Part shown: positions 30,009 through 39,249 of the stretch, piece by piece
Layout: each line of letters starts with the position of its first letter
How positions within the stretch are numbered: position 1 is the first letter of the stretch
DNA from: Conexibacter woesei DSM 14684
Lineage (GTDB): Bacteria; Actinomycetota; Thermoleophilia; Solirubrobacterales; Solirubrobacteraceae
NCBI RefSeq assembly: GCF_000025265.1
Contig: NC_013739.1
Coordinates: forward strand, 3,410,001 to 3,474,000
Direction: 5' to 3'
Length of the DNA stretch: 64,000 nucleotides
Notes under the pieces: model-generated
Databases searched by the model: none
The model's input: only the letters and a program-made list of their open reading frames with translations
Told to the model about the DNA's origin: nothing
Made by a program: the position numbers and the translations under genes

Positions 30009-30030
30009 TATCTTCGACTTCTCAGTCGAA
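30009..30030 (+). promoter_or_regulatory. -10 box with an overlapping 7-bp inverted repeat
   Basis: TATCTT (30009-30014) overlaps TTCGACT (30013-30019) / AGTCGAA (30024-30030), a perfect repeat with a TCTC spacer. A further CGTCGAACG half-site follows at 30031. This lies at the expected transcription start of the 30054 gene and reads as an operator or a 5' hairpin. Confidence 0.45.
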
Positions 30031-30053
30031 CGTCGAACGGGGAAAGCTGCGCA

Positions 30054-30446
30054 ATGGCGGACCCAACCAAGCACGTGCTCGTGCTCGCCGGCCTGACCGT
30101 CGTCTCGGGCGCGCTGCGGGCAGCGCTGCACGCACGCGCCGCGCGCGGCCCGGCCGAGTTCACGCTGCTGCTGCCGGCGTCCGAGGACGGCGCCGCCGGC
30201 CACCGCGAGCGGCTGCTCGTCGCGGTCGAGCGGCTGCGCGCCGACGGACTCGACGTCGCCGGTCAGCTCGGCGACCCCGATCCGCTGCTCGCCGTCAGAC
30301 AGGTGTGGGACCCGGTCGAGTACGACGAGATCGTCCTCAGCACCTTCCCGCCCGGCCGCTCGGGCTGGCTGGAGCGCGGCGTCCCGCGCGCGCTGGAGCG
30401 CGCCACCGGAGTCCCCGTGGCGCACGTGGTAGCGGAGTCCCCGTAG
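30054..30446 (+). CDS. Small UspA-like nucleotide-binding-fold protein
   Basis: 130 residues, alpha/beta pattern: VLVLAGLTVVSGALRAALHARAARG, then EFTLLLPAS, a helix, GLDVAGQLGDPDPLLAVRQVWDPVEYDEIVLSTFPPGRSGWLERG and a final VPVAHVV strand. This resembles half a universal-stress-protein / adenine nucleotide alpha-hydrolase-like fold. The classical GxxGSxxxG ATP motif is not evident, so ATP binding is doubtful. It has a leader with a GGGAAAG ribosome site and a candidate operator. Function unknown. Confidence 0.6.
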   Translation: MADPTKHVLVLAGLTVVSGALRAALHARAARGPAEFTLLLPASEDGAAGHRERLLVAVERLRADGLDVAGQLGDPDPLLAVRQVWDPVEYDEIVLSTFPPGRSGWLERGVPRALERATGVPVAHVVAESP

Positions 30447-30469
30447 CGGCCTCTGCCGCGCAGCGCCGC

Positions 30470-30475
30470 TACCGT
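30470..30475 (+). promoter_or_regulatory. -10 box, leaderless type, for the 30483 gene
   Basis: TACCGT ends 7 bases before the GTG at 30483; no ribosome site is present. Confidence 0.4.
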
Positions 30476-30482
30476 CATCCGG

Positions 30483-30812
30483 GTGGGCATCCTCGTCGCC
30501 GTCACCGACCACGCCGTCGAGCGCTTCCGCCAGCGCGTCGCGTCGCGCTCCGGGGCGCTCGACCCGAGACCGGAGATCGCGGGACGCGTCAGCAGGGCGT
30601 GGGCGGCGGGCCGCTGGAGCGAGACGCCGCCGAGAGGTGCCACGGGCGCCCGCGGCTCGGTCTACGTCCGCGACCTCGTCGATCGCGACCTCCTGTTCGT
30701 CTGCCGGCGCGACCGCGGCGACGGCGAACTGGTCGTGATCTCGCTATGGGAGGAGGGGCGGATCGGGGCCCCGCGGGTGCCGCGCCGCTTCACCGACGCA
30801 CTGAGATCCTGA
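30483..30812 (+). CDS. Hypothetical protein, possibly DUF4258-like
   Basis: 109 residues, basic. The opening VTDHAVERFRQRVASR is reminiscent of DUF4258 / RelE-like small proteins, which start with a His-Ala-x-x-Arg helix. The rest (SVYVRDLVDRDLLFVCRRD, ELVVISLWEEG) forms likely beta strands. No partner antitoxin gene is adjacent, so a toxin role is not claimed. A GTG start with a well-placed -10 box supports it being a real gene. Confidence 0.55.
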   Translation: MGILVAVTDHAVERFRQRVASRSGALDPRPEIAGRVSRAWAAGRWSETPPRGATGARGSVYVRDLVDRDLLFVCRRDRGDGELVVISLWEEGRIGAPRVPRRFTDALRS

Positions 30813-30851
30813 CCGCGTCCGGGCATGGAGCGCGCGCCGCGCGCCGCGGAT

Positions 30852-30860
30852 TGCGATAAT
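30852..30860 (+). promoter_or_regulatory. Extended -10 promoter for dapA
   Basis: TGCGATAAT (30852-30860) is an extended -10 element (TGn plus GATAAT). The ATG at 30870 is 9 bases further, so the transcript is leaderless or nearly so. Confidence 0.55.
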
Positions 30861-30869
30861 GCTCGGCGG

Positions 30870-31730
30870 ATGTCAGGGCTGGGAGCAATTCTCACTGCGA
30901 TGGTCACGCCGTTCGACGCGCAGCTGCGTGTCGACGAGGACGCCACCGTCGCACTCATGAACCACCTCGTCGCGCACGGCTCGGACGGGTTGGTCCTCTG
31001 CGGGACCACCGGCGAGACCGCGACGCTCACCGACACGGAGCATCTCCGCGTCATCGAGCTGGGCGTGGAGGCGATGAAGGGCCGCGCGTCGATCGTCGCC
31101 GGCGTCGGCTCCAACGACACGCGCCACGCGGTCCATCTGACCGAGCGCGCGACGGAGCTGGGCGCGGACGCGCTCCTGCACGTGACGCCGTACTACGTGC
31201 GGCCGAACCGGCGCGGGATCGTGCGCCACTTCGAGGAGTGCGCGAAGGCGACCGACAAGCCGATCGTCGTCTACAACATCCCCGCGCGCACCGGCACCGA
31301 CATGCCGAACGACCTGCTCGCCGAGCTGGCGCAGATCGACAACGTCGTCGCGGTCAAGCAGGCGAACCCCGACAACCTCGCGCCGGTCGACGGCCTCGAG
31401 ATCTACGCCGGCAACGACGACATGCTCTGCGACGTGCTGGAGATGGGGGGCGCCGGCGGCATCCTCGTCGCCAGCCACGTCGTCGGCCCGCAGATGCGCC
31501 GCCTCGTCGACGAGCCGGCGCGCCGCCGCGAGCTGGACGCCGAGCTGCACGAGGTCTACGCCGCGATGGGCGTGACGACCAATCCGATCCCGGTCAAGGC
31601 GGCGCTGAGACTGCTCGGCCACAACGTCGGCGGACTGCGGCTCCCGCTGGTCGAGGCCGATGAGCAGGAGCTGGCCGTCGTGCGCGCCGCGCTCGACCGC
31701 CTCGGCCTGCTTGCGACGGCGTCGGCGTGA
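30870..31730 (+). CDS. dapA: 4-hydroxy-tetrahydrodipicolinate synthase
   Basis: 286-residue TIM-barrel aldolase that condenses pyruvate with aspartate semialdehyde, the committed lysine/DAP step. LCGTTGETATLT, VTPYYVRPNRRG (catalytic Tyr), VYNIPARTG and AVKQAN with the Schiff-base Lys are conserved. The ATG 30870 is chosen from the promoter and family start (GAILTAMVTPF). Close to dapB but separated by two small genes. The stop overlaps the RNase J GTG. Confidence 0.96.
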   Translation: MSGLGAILTAMVTPFDAQLRVDEDATVALMNHLVAHGSDGLVLCGTTGETATLTDTEHLRVIELGVEAMKGRASIVAGVGSNDTRHAVHLTERATELGADALLHVTPYYVRPNRRGIVRHFEECAKATDKPIVVYNIPARTGTDMPNDLLAELAQIDNVVAVKQANPDNLAPVDGLEIYAGNDDMLCDVLEMGGAGGILVASHVVGPQMRRLVDEPARRRELDAELHEVYAAMGVTTNPIPVKAALRLLGHNVGGLRLPLVEADEQELAVVRAALDRLGLLATASA

Positions 31731-33397
31731 GCGGCGGAACGCTTCGCGTCCTGCCGCTCGGCGGCCTGGGCGAGATCGGGAAGAACATGACGGTCGTCGA
31801 GTACGACGACCGCATCGTCGTCGTCGACACCGGCCTGCGCTTCCCGACGGCCGAACAGATGGGGATCGACCTCGTCCTGCCGGACTTCACGTACCTGAGG
31901 GACCGCGTCGAGGACATCGAGGCGATCGTCATCACGCACGGCCACGAGGACCATCTCGGCGCGTTGCCGTGGGTCCTGCGCGAGCTGGGAACCGAGGACG
32001 CGCCGCCCGTCTACGGCGGTCCGCTTGCGATGGCGATGGCGCGCTCGAAGCTCGACGAGCACCGCATCAGAGACGTCGTGCTGGAGGACGTCCCGGACGG
32101 CGAGACGATCGAGGCCGGACCGTTCGACATCGAGCTGATCCACATGACGCACTCGATCCCGGACTCGAACGCCGTCGCGATCACGACTGACGTCGGCACC
32201 GTCCTGATAACCGGCGACTACAAGTTCGACCAGACGCCGGTCGACGGCCGCCCGGCCGACATGTCGCGGCTCGCCGAGCTGGGCCGTGACGGCGTGCTGC
32301 TGCTGTGCGGCGACTCGACGAACGCCGACCGCCCGGGCTACTCGCCCTCGGAGGCCGGCGTCGGCCCGCACCTCGAAGAGGTCTTCAGCCGCTGCGAGGG
32401 CCGCATCATCGTCACCTCGTTCGCGTCGAACATCCACCGCGTCCAGCAGGTCGTCGACGCGGCGGCCGCGCTCGGTCGCAAGGTCGCGCTGGTCGGCCGG
32501 TCGATGCGCAAGAACGTCAACATCGGCCGTTCGCTGGGCCACATCGAGCTGCCCGACGGCATCCTCGTCCAGCCGCGCGAGATCGACCAGTTCCCCGACG
32601 AGCGGATCGTGATCATCTCGACCGGCTCCCAGGGCGAGCCGTTGTCGGCGCTGCGCCGCATGGCGCACAACGACCACCGCCAGGTGAGATTGCACGCGGG
32701 CGACAGCGTCGTCTTCTCCGCCACGCCGATCCCGGGCAACGAGCGCGCCGTCAACGAGACGATCGACCGCCTCTACCACATCGGCTGCGACGTCATCACG
32801 ACCGCCGACGCGCCCGTCCACGCCTCCGGGCACGGGTACCAGGAGGAGCTGAAGCTGATGCTCAACCTGACGCGGCCCAGATACGTGCTGCCGATGCACG
32901 GCGACTTCAAGCGGATCCACCTGCACGCGCAGCTGGCCGAGTCGGTCGGGATCGACCCCGACGCGATCTTCCAGGGCGAGAACGGCCTGCCGCTGGAGCT
33001 CGACGAGCGCGGCGCGCGCTGGGGCGACAAGGTCCAATCCGGGATGATCTTCGTCGACGGCGTCGACATCGGCGATCCGGCCGACGTCGCGCTGCGCGAC
33101 CGCCGGATGCTGTCGGCCGACGGCATCTTCATCGTCGTCGCGACGATCTCCGAGCAGGACGGCTCCTCCGTCGCGCCGCCCGAGGTGATCTTCCGCGGCG
33201 TCCCGTTCCTCGAGCAGGCCGACGAGCTGATCGAGGAGATCCGCGGCGCCGTCGAGGACTCGCTCGACGCCGCCGCCAAGGACAGAGTGCGCGAGGTCGA
33301 CCTGCTCCAGCAGCAGCTCCACGACGACCTCGCCGCGTTCGTCTACGACCGTCTCAAGCGCCGCCCGATGGTGCTGCCGGTCGTCGTCGAGGTCTGA
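31727..33397 (+). CDS. rnj: Ribonuclease J
   Basis: 556-residue metallo-beta-lactamase/beta-CASP RNase with 5'-3' exo- and endonuclease activity. The metal motif HGHEDHLG is at residues 71-78. GDSTNADRPGYSPSE, SFASNIHRVQQ and HASGHGYQEELKLML are beta-CASP motifs, and the C-terminal domain is complete. The dapA-rnj pairing is common in actinobacteria; here they overlap by GTGA. It converges on the histidine kinase gene 21 bases on. Confidence 0.96.
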   Translation: MSGGTLRVLPLGGLGEIGKNMTVVEYDDRIVVVDTGLRFPTAEQMGIDLVLPDFTYLRDRVEDIEAIVITHGHEDHLGALPWVLRELGTEDAPPVYGGPLAMAMARSKLDEHRIRDVVLEDVPDGETIEAGPFDIELIHMTHSIPDSNAVAITTDVGTVLITGDYKFDQTPVDGRPADMSRLAELGRDGVLLLCGDSTNADRPGYSPSEAGVGPHLEEVFSRCEGRIIVTSFASNIHRVQQVVDAAAALGRKVALVGRSMRKNVNIGRSLGHIELPDGILVQPREIDQFPDERIVIISTGSQGEPLSALRRMAHNDHRQVRLHAGDSVVFSATPIPGNERAVNETIDRLYHIGCDVITTADAPVHASGHGYQEELKLMLNLTRPRYVLPMHGDFKRIHLHAQLAESVGIDPDAIFQGENGLPLELDERGARWGDKVQSGMIFVDGVDIGDPADVALRDRRMLSADGIFIVVATISEQDGSSVAPPEVIFRGVPFLEQADELIEEIRGAVEDSLDAAAKDRVREVDLLQQQLHDDLAAFVYDRLKRRPMVLPVVVEV

Positions 33398-33418
33398 GCG
33401 ACCGTCCACCCGCGGCGC

Positions 33419-34894
33419 CTAGGCGCCCGCCGGTGCCTCGTCGCGCGCCGCCTGCTCGGCTGCCGGCAGGCGGACGGTGAAGCGTGCGCCGCCGCCAGTC
33501 GGCGCGTCGACCGTCACGTCGCCGCCGTGGGAGACCGCGACCGCGCGCACGATCGCGAGGCCGAGGCCCGAGCCGCCGCCGCCGTCGCCGTTCCCGCGCA
33601 CGAAGCGCTCGAACAGCCGCTCGCGCAGCTCCAGCGGGATCCCCGGTCCGTCGTCGCGGACGGTCAGGACGACGTCGCCGCCGTCGTGCGCGAGCGAGGC
33701 GTGCACGTGCGTGCCCGGCGGCGTGTGGCGCAGCGCGTTCTCGATCAGGTTGAGCGCGAGCCGGTGCAGCTCGTCGCGGGCGCCGGAGACGACCGCCGCG
33801 CCGTCGGCCTCGACCGACAGCTCGTGGTCGCCCGTGACCGGCTCCAGCTCGGATGCGACGTCGAGCAGGATCTCCGACAGGTCGGTCGGACGGTGGGGGA
33901 CGACACGGCCGGCGTCGGCACGTGCCAGCAGCAGCAGGTCGGCGACCAGCCGCCGCATCCGGCGCGAGGAGCGCAGCGCCGAGGCGGCCGCGTCGCGCTG
34001 GTCGCCCTGCAGCGTCTCCTCCAGCAGCTCGAGGTTCGCGAGCACCGAGGTCAGCGGCGTGCGCAGCTCGTGCGAGGCGTCGGCGACGAACTCGCGCTGG
34101 CGCGCGAGCGTCGCCTCCGTCTCGGTCCGCGCGGAGTCGAGCGCCTCCAGCATCCCGTCGAGCGTGCGCGCCAGCTCGGCGACCTCGTCGTCGGCCTCGG
34201 GCTGGGGGAGGTGGCGACTCGGATCGCGCGTGCGCGCGATCTCGCGCGCGCTCGCGGTCAGCTCGGCGATCGGCGTCATCGCGCGGCGCGCGACGAGCAG
34301 TCCGGCCGCGAGCGCCAGCGCGGTGCCGCCGAGCGCGCCGAGCACGAGGAAGAAGCGCACCTTCGCGACGGTCGCCTTCGTCGCCGAGACGGGCCGGGCG
34401 TAGATCACGATGCCGGCGAGCGGCGCCTGTCCCTGGAACTGCGGGCCGACAGCGATCTGGCGGATCTCGACGCGGTAGCCGTGCTGCTCCTTGCCGCCCT
34501 CGACGGTGAACGTCGGCGATCTCGGGTTGCGGCCGCCGAACGCGCACATCTCCGTGAACGGGCTCGACTCGAACGAGGCGGCCCAGTACACGCGGACCTT
34601 CGCGCCGTCCGCGTTCGCGATGTCCGGCAGCGTGCCGCAGTCCGGCGAGGCGGTCTGCTCGTCGAACCCGACTCTCGCGTTCTGCTGCACGTAGTCGGCC
34701 GACGCCCGCACCGAGTCGTTGAACTGGATCCGGATCTGTCGCGTCGTGAGAAAGCCGACGATGATCGCGAAGCCGCAGAGGATCACGAACGTCAGCGCCG
34801 CCGAGCCGCCGGCGAGCCGCCAGCGGGTCGGGACCCTACGGTACGCGGAGTACGTAGCCTGCGCCGCGGATCGTATGGAGGAGTCGAGGCTCAC
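33419..34894 (-). CDS. Membrane sensor histidine kinase
   Basis: 491 residues. A membrane helix (~28-50) is followed by an extracytoplasmic domain of ~115 residues with two Cys (SPDCGTL, TEMCAFGG) that may form a disulphide. A second helix (~180-205), a HAMP-like linker, HisKA with DASHELRTPLTS, and HATPase with NLIENALRHTPPG, DDGPGIP and GSGLGLAIV follow. The GTG start overlaps the response-regulator gene by 59 bases, which looks large, but the next candidate codons fall past the membrane anchor. The stimulus is unknown. Confidence 0.92.
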   Translation of the reverse strand: MSLDSSIRSAAQATYSAYRRVPTRWRLAGGSAALTFVILCGFAIIVGFLTTRQIRIQFNDSVRASADYVQQNARVGFDEQTASPDCGTLPDIANADGAKVRVYWAASFESSPFTEMCAFGGRNPRSPTFTVEGGKEQHGYRVEIRQIAVGPQFQGQAPLAGIVIYARPVSATKATVAKVRFFLVLGALGGTALALAAGLLVARRAMTPIAELTASAREIARTRDPSRHLPQPEADDEVAELARTLDGMLEALDSARTETEATLARQREFVADASHELRTPLTSVLANLELLEETLQGDQRDAAASALRSSRRMRRLVADLLLLARADAGRVVPHRPTDLSEILLDVASELEPVTGDHELSVEADGAAVVSGARDELHRLALNLIENALRHTPPGTHVHASLAHDGGDVVLTVRDDGPGIPLELRERLFERFVRGNGDGGGGSGLGLAIVRAVAVSHGGDVTVDAPTGGGARFTVRLPAAEQAARDEAPAGA

Positions 34895-35525
34895 CGTCCG
34901 CTTCCAGCTTCCGTCGCAGGTTCGAGACGAACACCTCGATCGTGTTCGTCGTGGAGAAGGGGTCGTAGCCCCACACCTCGTCGAGCAGCCGCTGCCGGGA
35001 GATCACGATCCGCTCGTTGCGCATCAGGTACTCCAGCAGCTCGAACTCGCGCTGCGTCAGCTCGATCGAGCGCTCGCCGCGGTGCACCTCGTGCGTGTCC
35101 GGGTTGAGCCGCAGGTCGCCGACGACGAGCGGCGCCGAGCCGCGCGGCGGGCGCCGCCGCAGCAGCGCGCGCAGCCGCGCGAGCAGCTCTTGGCGCTCGA
35201 ACGGCTTGACGAGGTAGTCGTCGGCACCGGCGTCGAGGCCCTCCACGCGCGATTCGAGCGCGTCGCGCGCGGTCAGCATCAGGATCGGCACGTCGTCGCC
35301 TCTGCGCAGCGTTCTGGCGACGTCGATGCCGTCGAGCTTCGGCAGCCCGAGGTCGAGGATCACGAGGTCGGGCAGGAACGAGTGCGCCTCGTCGAGCGCG
35401 CTGACGCCGTCGCCGGCGGTGCGGACGTCGTAGCCCTCCATGCGCAGCGAGCGCTGGAGAACCTGGGCGATCTCGTCGTCGTCCTCGACGACCAGGACGC
35501 GGGCGGGGCGGGCGTAGTCGCTCAT
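34836..35525 (-). CDS. OmpR/PhoB-type response regulator
   Basis: 229 residues. The receiver domain has acidic VVEDDDEI, the phospho-acceptor Asp58 in LVILDLG, and the conserved Lys in DYLVKPFE. A winged-helix output domain follows (ELTQREFELLEYLMRNERIVISRQRLLDEVWG and VEVFVSNLRRKLE-like). The ATG 35525 gives MSDYARPARVLVVEDD; the longer reading upstream crosses its promoter. It precedes its kinase partner. Confidence 0.94.
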   Translation of the reverse strand: MSDYARPARVLVVEDDDEIAQVLQRSLRMEGYDVRTAGDGVSALDEAHSFLPDLVILDLGLPKLDGIDVARTLRRGDDVPILMLTARDALESRVEGLDAGADDYLVKPFERQELLARLRALLRRRPPRGSAPLVVGDLRLNPDTHEVHRGERSIELTQREFELLEYLMRNERIVISRQRLLDEVWGYDPFSTTNTIEVFVSNLRRKLEADGEPRLLHTIRGAGYVLRVP

Positions 35526-35550
35526 GAGGTTCGATGGTAAAGGGGAAACG

Positions 35551-35571
35551 CCAGCACGTGCCGGGATTTTA
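35551..35571 (-). promoter_or_regulatory. Response-regulator promoter with a CACGTG palindrome
   Basis: On the minus strand TAAAAT (35571-35566) is a good -10 box for the regulator gene. Directly downstream lies the near-palindrome CCAGCACGTGCCGG (35551-35564), imperfect at one pair. It could bind this regulator or another repressor, and it also sits upstream of ftsK. Confidence 0.45.
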
Positions 35572-35645
35572 GGCATTCGTTAGTGGGTGCCGGGGTGACA
35601 AGTGGGGGAGGGTCGCGAGCGCACGCGTCGAAGCACGACCCGAAG

Positions 35646-38354
35646 ATGGCCACGACCAGCCGCCGTAGACCTGCGAGATCGAGATCTCGCCCGCGCAGAC
35701 GCGCGCGTGCGCGCCGTTCCTCCGCGCCCCGCCTCGGACTGCCCCAGCTCGCGCCCCACCAGGTCGACCTGCTCGGCCTCGGCATCGCCGCGCTCGGCGT
35801 CTTCCTCGCGTTCGTGATGTACGCCGGCTCGGCCGGCGGCCAGGTCGGCGACGCGCTCAAGGACGGTCTGCTGCTGCTGTTCGGCCGCGTCGCGTATGCG
35901 GCGCCGGCCGCGTTCGTGCTCGGCGGGCTGCTGGTGATCGCGCGCACGCTGATCCCGAGCGTGAGACCGCTGCGCGCGGGCGTCTGGTGCCTCTTCGGCG
36001 CGGTCGAGCTGTCGCTCGCCGCCGGCACGTTCGGGCTCGGCGGCGGCGGACGGCCGGGCAACGACATGTGGGACGGCGACGTGCTGAAGGAGCGCGGCGG
36101 CGCGATCGGCGAGACGCTCTACTGGGCCTCCTCGACGCTCTTCTCCGACGTCGGCGCGCACATCATCTCCGTCTTCCTCTTCATCGCCGCGCTCGTGCTG
36201 CTGAGCGGCGTCACGATCGCGAGCGTGCTCCGCTCCGCCGGCCAGGGCGTCGCCGAGACCAGCCGGCGAGCCGCGACACTCGCGCCCAACCGCGGCGGGA
36301 GCGCCGTCGAAGAGCCCGCGCCGAGAAGAGCCGCGCGCAGACGCAAGACGATCGTCCCCGCCGACGACGACGCCGTCATCGCCGCCGCGGCGCTCGACGG
36401 CGACGGCGACGCGCTCGCCGATGTGCCCGAGCCGCTGACGCCGCCCGAGCTGGACGACGAGCGGATGGTCGTGCGCGCGACCCACGTCGAGGCGCCGTCG
36501 CTCGACGGCGCCGAGCGCTACCCCGACCTGTTCGGCGACGACGACACCGGCGCACCGGCGCCGCTCGCCCCGCTCGACCTCGGCGACGACGATCCCGAGA
36601 CAGCCGAGTTCGCGCCGCCGCCGCTCGACCTCGAACCCGACCTGGCTGACGAGGCGGACGCCGAAGCCGAAGCGGACGACATACCCGAGCTGGAGCTGGA
36701 GGAGCCGGACGAGCCCGGGGTCACCACCGGGCCGATCGACGTCGATCCGGCCGACCTGACGCCGCAGGGCCGCTACCGCGCCTCGATCACCGAGGACCCC
36801 GGCTTCGTCTGGAGAATCCCGACCGGCCGCTTCCTGACGCGCTCGACACCGGAGCAGACGCGCCCGGACACCGCCGGGCAGGAGAGAATCGCCCAACAGC
36901 TGGTCGAGGCGCTGGAGCACTTCCGGATCGACTCCAGAGTCGTCGGCATGGTCGCCGGCCCGCACATCACGCGCTACGAGCTGCGGCTCGCGCCCGGCAC
37001 CAGAGTCGGCAGAGTCGCCAACCTGAAGGACGACCTCGCGTACGCGCTCGCCGCGACCGACGTCCGCATCCTCGCGCCGATCCCCGGCAAGCAGGCCGTC
37101 GGCGTCGAGGTCCCCAACGCCAGGCGGCGCATCGTCCATCTCGGCGACGTCTTCCAAGAGCCGCCAGCCGACTGGTCTCCGCTGACCGTCTGGCTCGGCA
37201 AGGACGTCGCCGGCCGCGCGATCGGCGTCGACCTCGCGAAGATGCCCCACCTGCTCGTCGCGGGCACGACCGGCGCGGGCAAGTCCGGCTGCGTCAACGC
37301 GATGCTGTCGAGCATCCTGCTGCATGCCGACCCGCACGAGGTCAAGCTCGTGCTGGTCGACCCCAAGCAGGTCGAGCTGAACCACTACGAGTCGATCCCG
37401 CACCTGCTGACGCCGGTCATCACGAGCCCGCGCAAGGCCGCCAACGCGCTCCAGAACCTCGTCAAGGAGATGGAGGAGCGCTACGGGATCATGTCGCTCG
37501 CGCGCACGCGCTCGCTGCCGGAGCTGAACAGACGGCGGCTGGAGCGCGGCGAGTCGAGACTGCCGTACATCCTCTGCGTGATCGACGAGCTGGCCGACCT
37601 GATGATGGTCGCGCCCGCCGACGTCGAGGACTCGATCATCCGCCTGGCGCAGAAGGCGCGCGCCGTCGGCATCCACCTCGTGCTCGCGACGCAGTCGCCG
37701 CGCGTCGACGTGATCACCGGCATGATCAAGGCGAACGTTCCCTCGCGGATCGCCTTCGCCGTGTCCTCCCAGACCGACTCGCGCGTGATCCTCGACCAGA
37801 ACGGCGCCGAGTCGCTGCTCGGCCAGGGCGACATGCTGTTCTCGCCGGTCGGCTCGTCGAAGCTCCAGCGGATCCAGGGCGCCTACATCGACGAGGACCA
37901 GATCGCCGACCTGACCGAGCAGTGGCGCAGACAGGGCGAGCCGGAGCTGCGCGACGACCTGCTCGAGGAGGTCGAGAGCGAGGACGACGGCTCCGGCGAC
38001 AGCGGAGCGGCCGACGACGGCTTCGACCCCGACGAGGATCCGCTGCTGGAGGAGGCGATCGGCCTCGTCGCGCAGATGGGGACCGCGTCGACCTCGATGC
38101 TCCAGCGCCGCCTGCGGCTCGGTTACACGCGCGCCGGACGGCTGATCGACATGCTCGAACGGCGCGGGATCATCTCCGGCTACGAGGGCTCCAAGCCGCG
38201 CCAGGTGCTGATAGCCGAGTCCGACGTGCCGCGGATCCTCGTGGCGCTGAGCGAGAGATCCGGACCGGCGCAGGGCGAGCGGGCCGGCGACCAGATCCCG
38301 CTGCCGACGCCGAGCGCACCGGGAACCGGCGAGCTGGACCAGCCCCGCGACTAG
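35646..38354 (+). CDS. ftsK: DNA translocase FtsK/SpoIIIE
   Basis: 902 residues from ATG 35646. A basic N-terminus precedes about four membrane helices (~25-190). An acidic linker (~200-370), the alpha domain, and the RecA-like motor with Walker A GTTGAGKSG (about 541) and Walker B ILCVIDELADLMM (about 645) come next. A C-terminal gamma winged helix follows (SMLQRRLRLGYTRAGRLIDML). It pumps chromosome ends across the closing septum. GTG codons at 35583 and 35595 could add up to 21 residues; ribosome sites do not settle the matter. Confidence 0.94.
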   Translation: MATTSRRRPARSRSRPRRRARARRSSAPRLGLPQLAPHQVDLLGLGIAALGVFLAFVMYAGSAGGQVGDALKDGLLLLFGRVAYAAPAAFVLGGLLVIARTLIPSVRPLRAGVWCLFGAVELSLAAGTFGLGGGGRPGNDMWDGDVLKERGGAIGETLYWASSTLFSDVGAHIISVFLFIAALVLLSGVTIASVLRSAGQGVAETSRRAATLAPNRGGSAVEEPAPRRAARRRKTIVPADDDAVIAAAALDGDGDALADVPEPLTPPELDDERMVVRATHVEAPSLDGAERYPDLFGDDDTGAPAPLAPLDLGDDDPETAEFAPPPLDLEPDLADEADAEAEADDIPELELEEPDEPGVTTGPIDVDPADLTPQGRYRASITEDPGFVWRIPTGRFLTRSTPEQTRPDTAGQERIAQQLVEALEHFRIDSRVVGMVAGPHITRYELRLAPGTRVGRVANLKDDLAYALAATDVRILAPIPGKQAVGVEVPNARRRIVHLGDVFQEPPADWSPLTVWLGKDVAGRAIGVDLAKMPHLLVAGTTGAGKSGCVNAMLSSILLHADPHEVKLVLVDPKQVELNHYESIPHLLTPVITSPRKAANALQNLVKEMEERYGIMSLARTRSLPELNRRRLERGESRLPYILCVIDELADLMMVAPADVEDSIIRLAQKARAVGIHLVLATQSPRVDVITGMIKANVPSRIAFAVSSQTDSRVILDQNGAESLLGQGDMLFSPVGSSKLQRIQGAYIDEDQIADLTEQWRRQGEPELRDDLLEEVESEDDGSGDSGAADDGFDPDEDPLLEEAIGLVAQMGTASTSMLQRRLRLGYTRAGRLIDMLERRGIISGYEGSKPRQVLIAESDVPRILVALSERSGPAQGERAGDQIPLPTPSAPGTGELDQPRD

Positions 38355-38357
38355 ACT
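38352..38357 (+). promoter_or_regulatory. -10 box, leaderless type, for the 38365 hydrolase gene
   Basis: TAGACT overlaps the ftsK stop codon and ends 7 bases before the ATG. The context TAGACTCGC-GGCCATGCCG closely resembles that at mihF. Confidence 0.5.
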
Positions 38358-38364
38358 CGCGGCC

Positions 38365-39171
38365 ATGCCGCACGTCGACGTCAACGGACAGCGCCTCTAC
38401 TACGAGATCCACGGCGAGGGCGAGCCGCTGCTCTGCGTCCACGGCCTGAGCGTCGACACGCTCGGCTGGACGCTCCAGCTGCCCGTCTGGTCCCAGCAGT
38501 TCCGCACGATCGTCTTCGACAACCGCGACGTCGGCCAGTCCTCGCGCGCGAGCGGCGACTACGAGGTCACCGACATGGCGGCTGACGCGCTCGCGCTCGC
38601 CGACGCGCTCGGGCTCGACGACTTCCACCTGCTCGGCTTCTCGATGGGCGGCGCGATCGCCCAGGAGGTCGCGCTCGCCGCGCCGCAGCGAGTGCGCACG
38701 CTGACGCTCTGCGTCACCTTCCCCGGCGGCGGCGCGTGGGCGCGCGCGCAGGGCCACCAGTGGGCGAAGCGCGCGCTGGGGATGAGCCGCGAGGAGCGGG
38801 TCGACGAGCTGCTGCTGCTCACGCTCAGCGAGCAGACGTACGAGAACGCCGACGGGCTCGCGTTCCTGCGCGAGCTGCTGCTGAACAACCCGCATCCGCA
38901 GGAGGCGGACGCGTTCGTGCGGCAGCTGCTGGCGACCTCGCGCCACGAGACGCGCGACCGGCTGGCGCAGCTGACGATGCCGGTCCACGTCGTCGGCGCC
39001 GAGCACGACGCGCTGCTGCCGGTGTGGAAGTCGCGCGAGCTGGCGGCGCTGATCCCGGGCGCGAGACTGACCGTGCTGGAGGGTGCCGCGCACGGCGCGA
39101 ACATCGACGGAGCCGAGCTCTTCAACGCCGTCGTGCTCGAGTTCCTCGCCGCCGCCGCTCCGGCCGCATAG
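38365..39171 (+). CDS. Alpha/beta-fold hydrolase
   Basis: 268 residues. Nucleophile Ser93 in LLGFSMGGAIAQ, oxyanion region VHGLSVDTLGW, acid Asp in VVGAEHDALLP (about 216) and His in EGAAHGANID (about 247) complete the triad. FDNRDVGQS is typical of the epoxide-hydrolase / 3-oxoadipate enol-lactonase branch. The substrate cannot be assigned. Transcription probably starts just before the ATG. Confidence 0.88.
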   Translation: MPHVDVNGQRLYYEIHGEGEPLLCVHGLSVDTLGWTLQLPVWSQQFRTIVFDNRDVGQSSRASGDYEVTDMAADALALADALGLDDFHLLGFSMGGAIAQEVALAAPQRVRTLTLCVTFPGGGAWARAQGHQWAKRALGMSREERVDELLLLTLSEQTYENADGLAFLRELLLNNPHPQEADAFVRQLLATSRHETRDRLAQLTMPVHVVGAEHDALLPVWKSRELAALIPGARLTVLEGAAHGANIDGAELFNAVVLEFLAAAAPAA

Positions 39172-39249
39172 CCGCAACTCGGCGCCGCCCCGCGCCTGCA
39201 CGTTTTTCGCCAGTGCCGCGGGCTCGGTATCGATAGCCTTCGCGGGCCA

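Noticed and set aside
30483-30812. Toxin-antitoxin system with the 30054 gene.
   Set aside because: The DUF4258 resemblance is weak, each gene has its own -10 box, and the neighbour is UspA-like rather than antitoxin-like.
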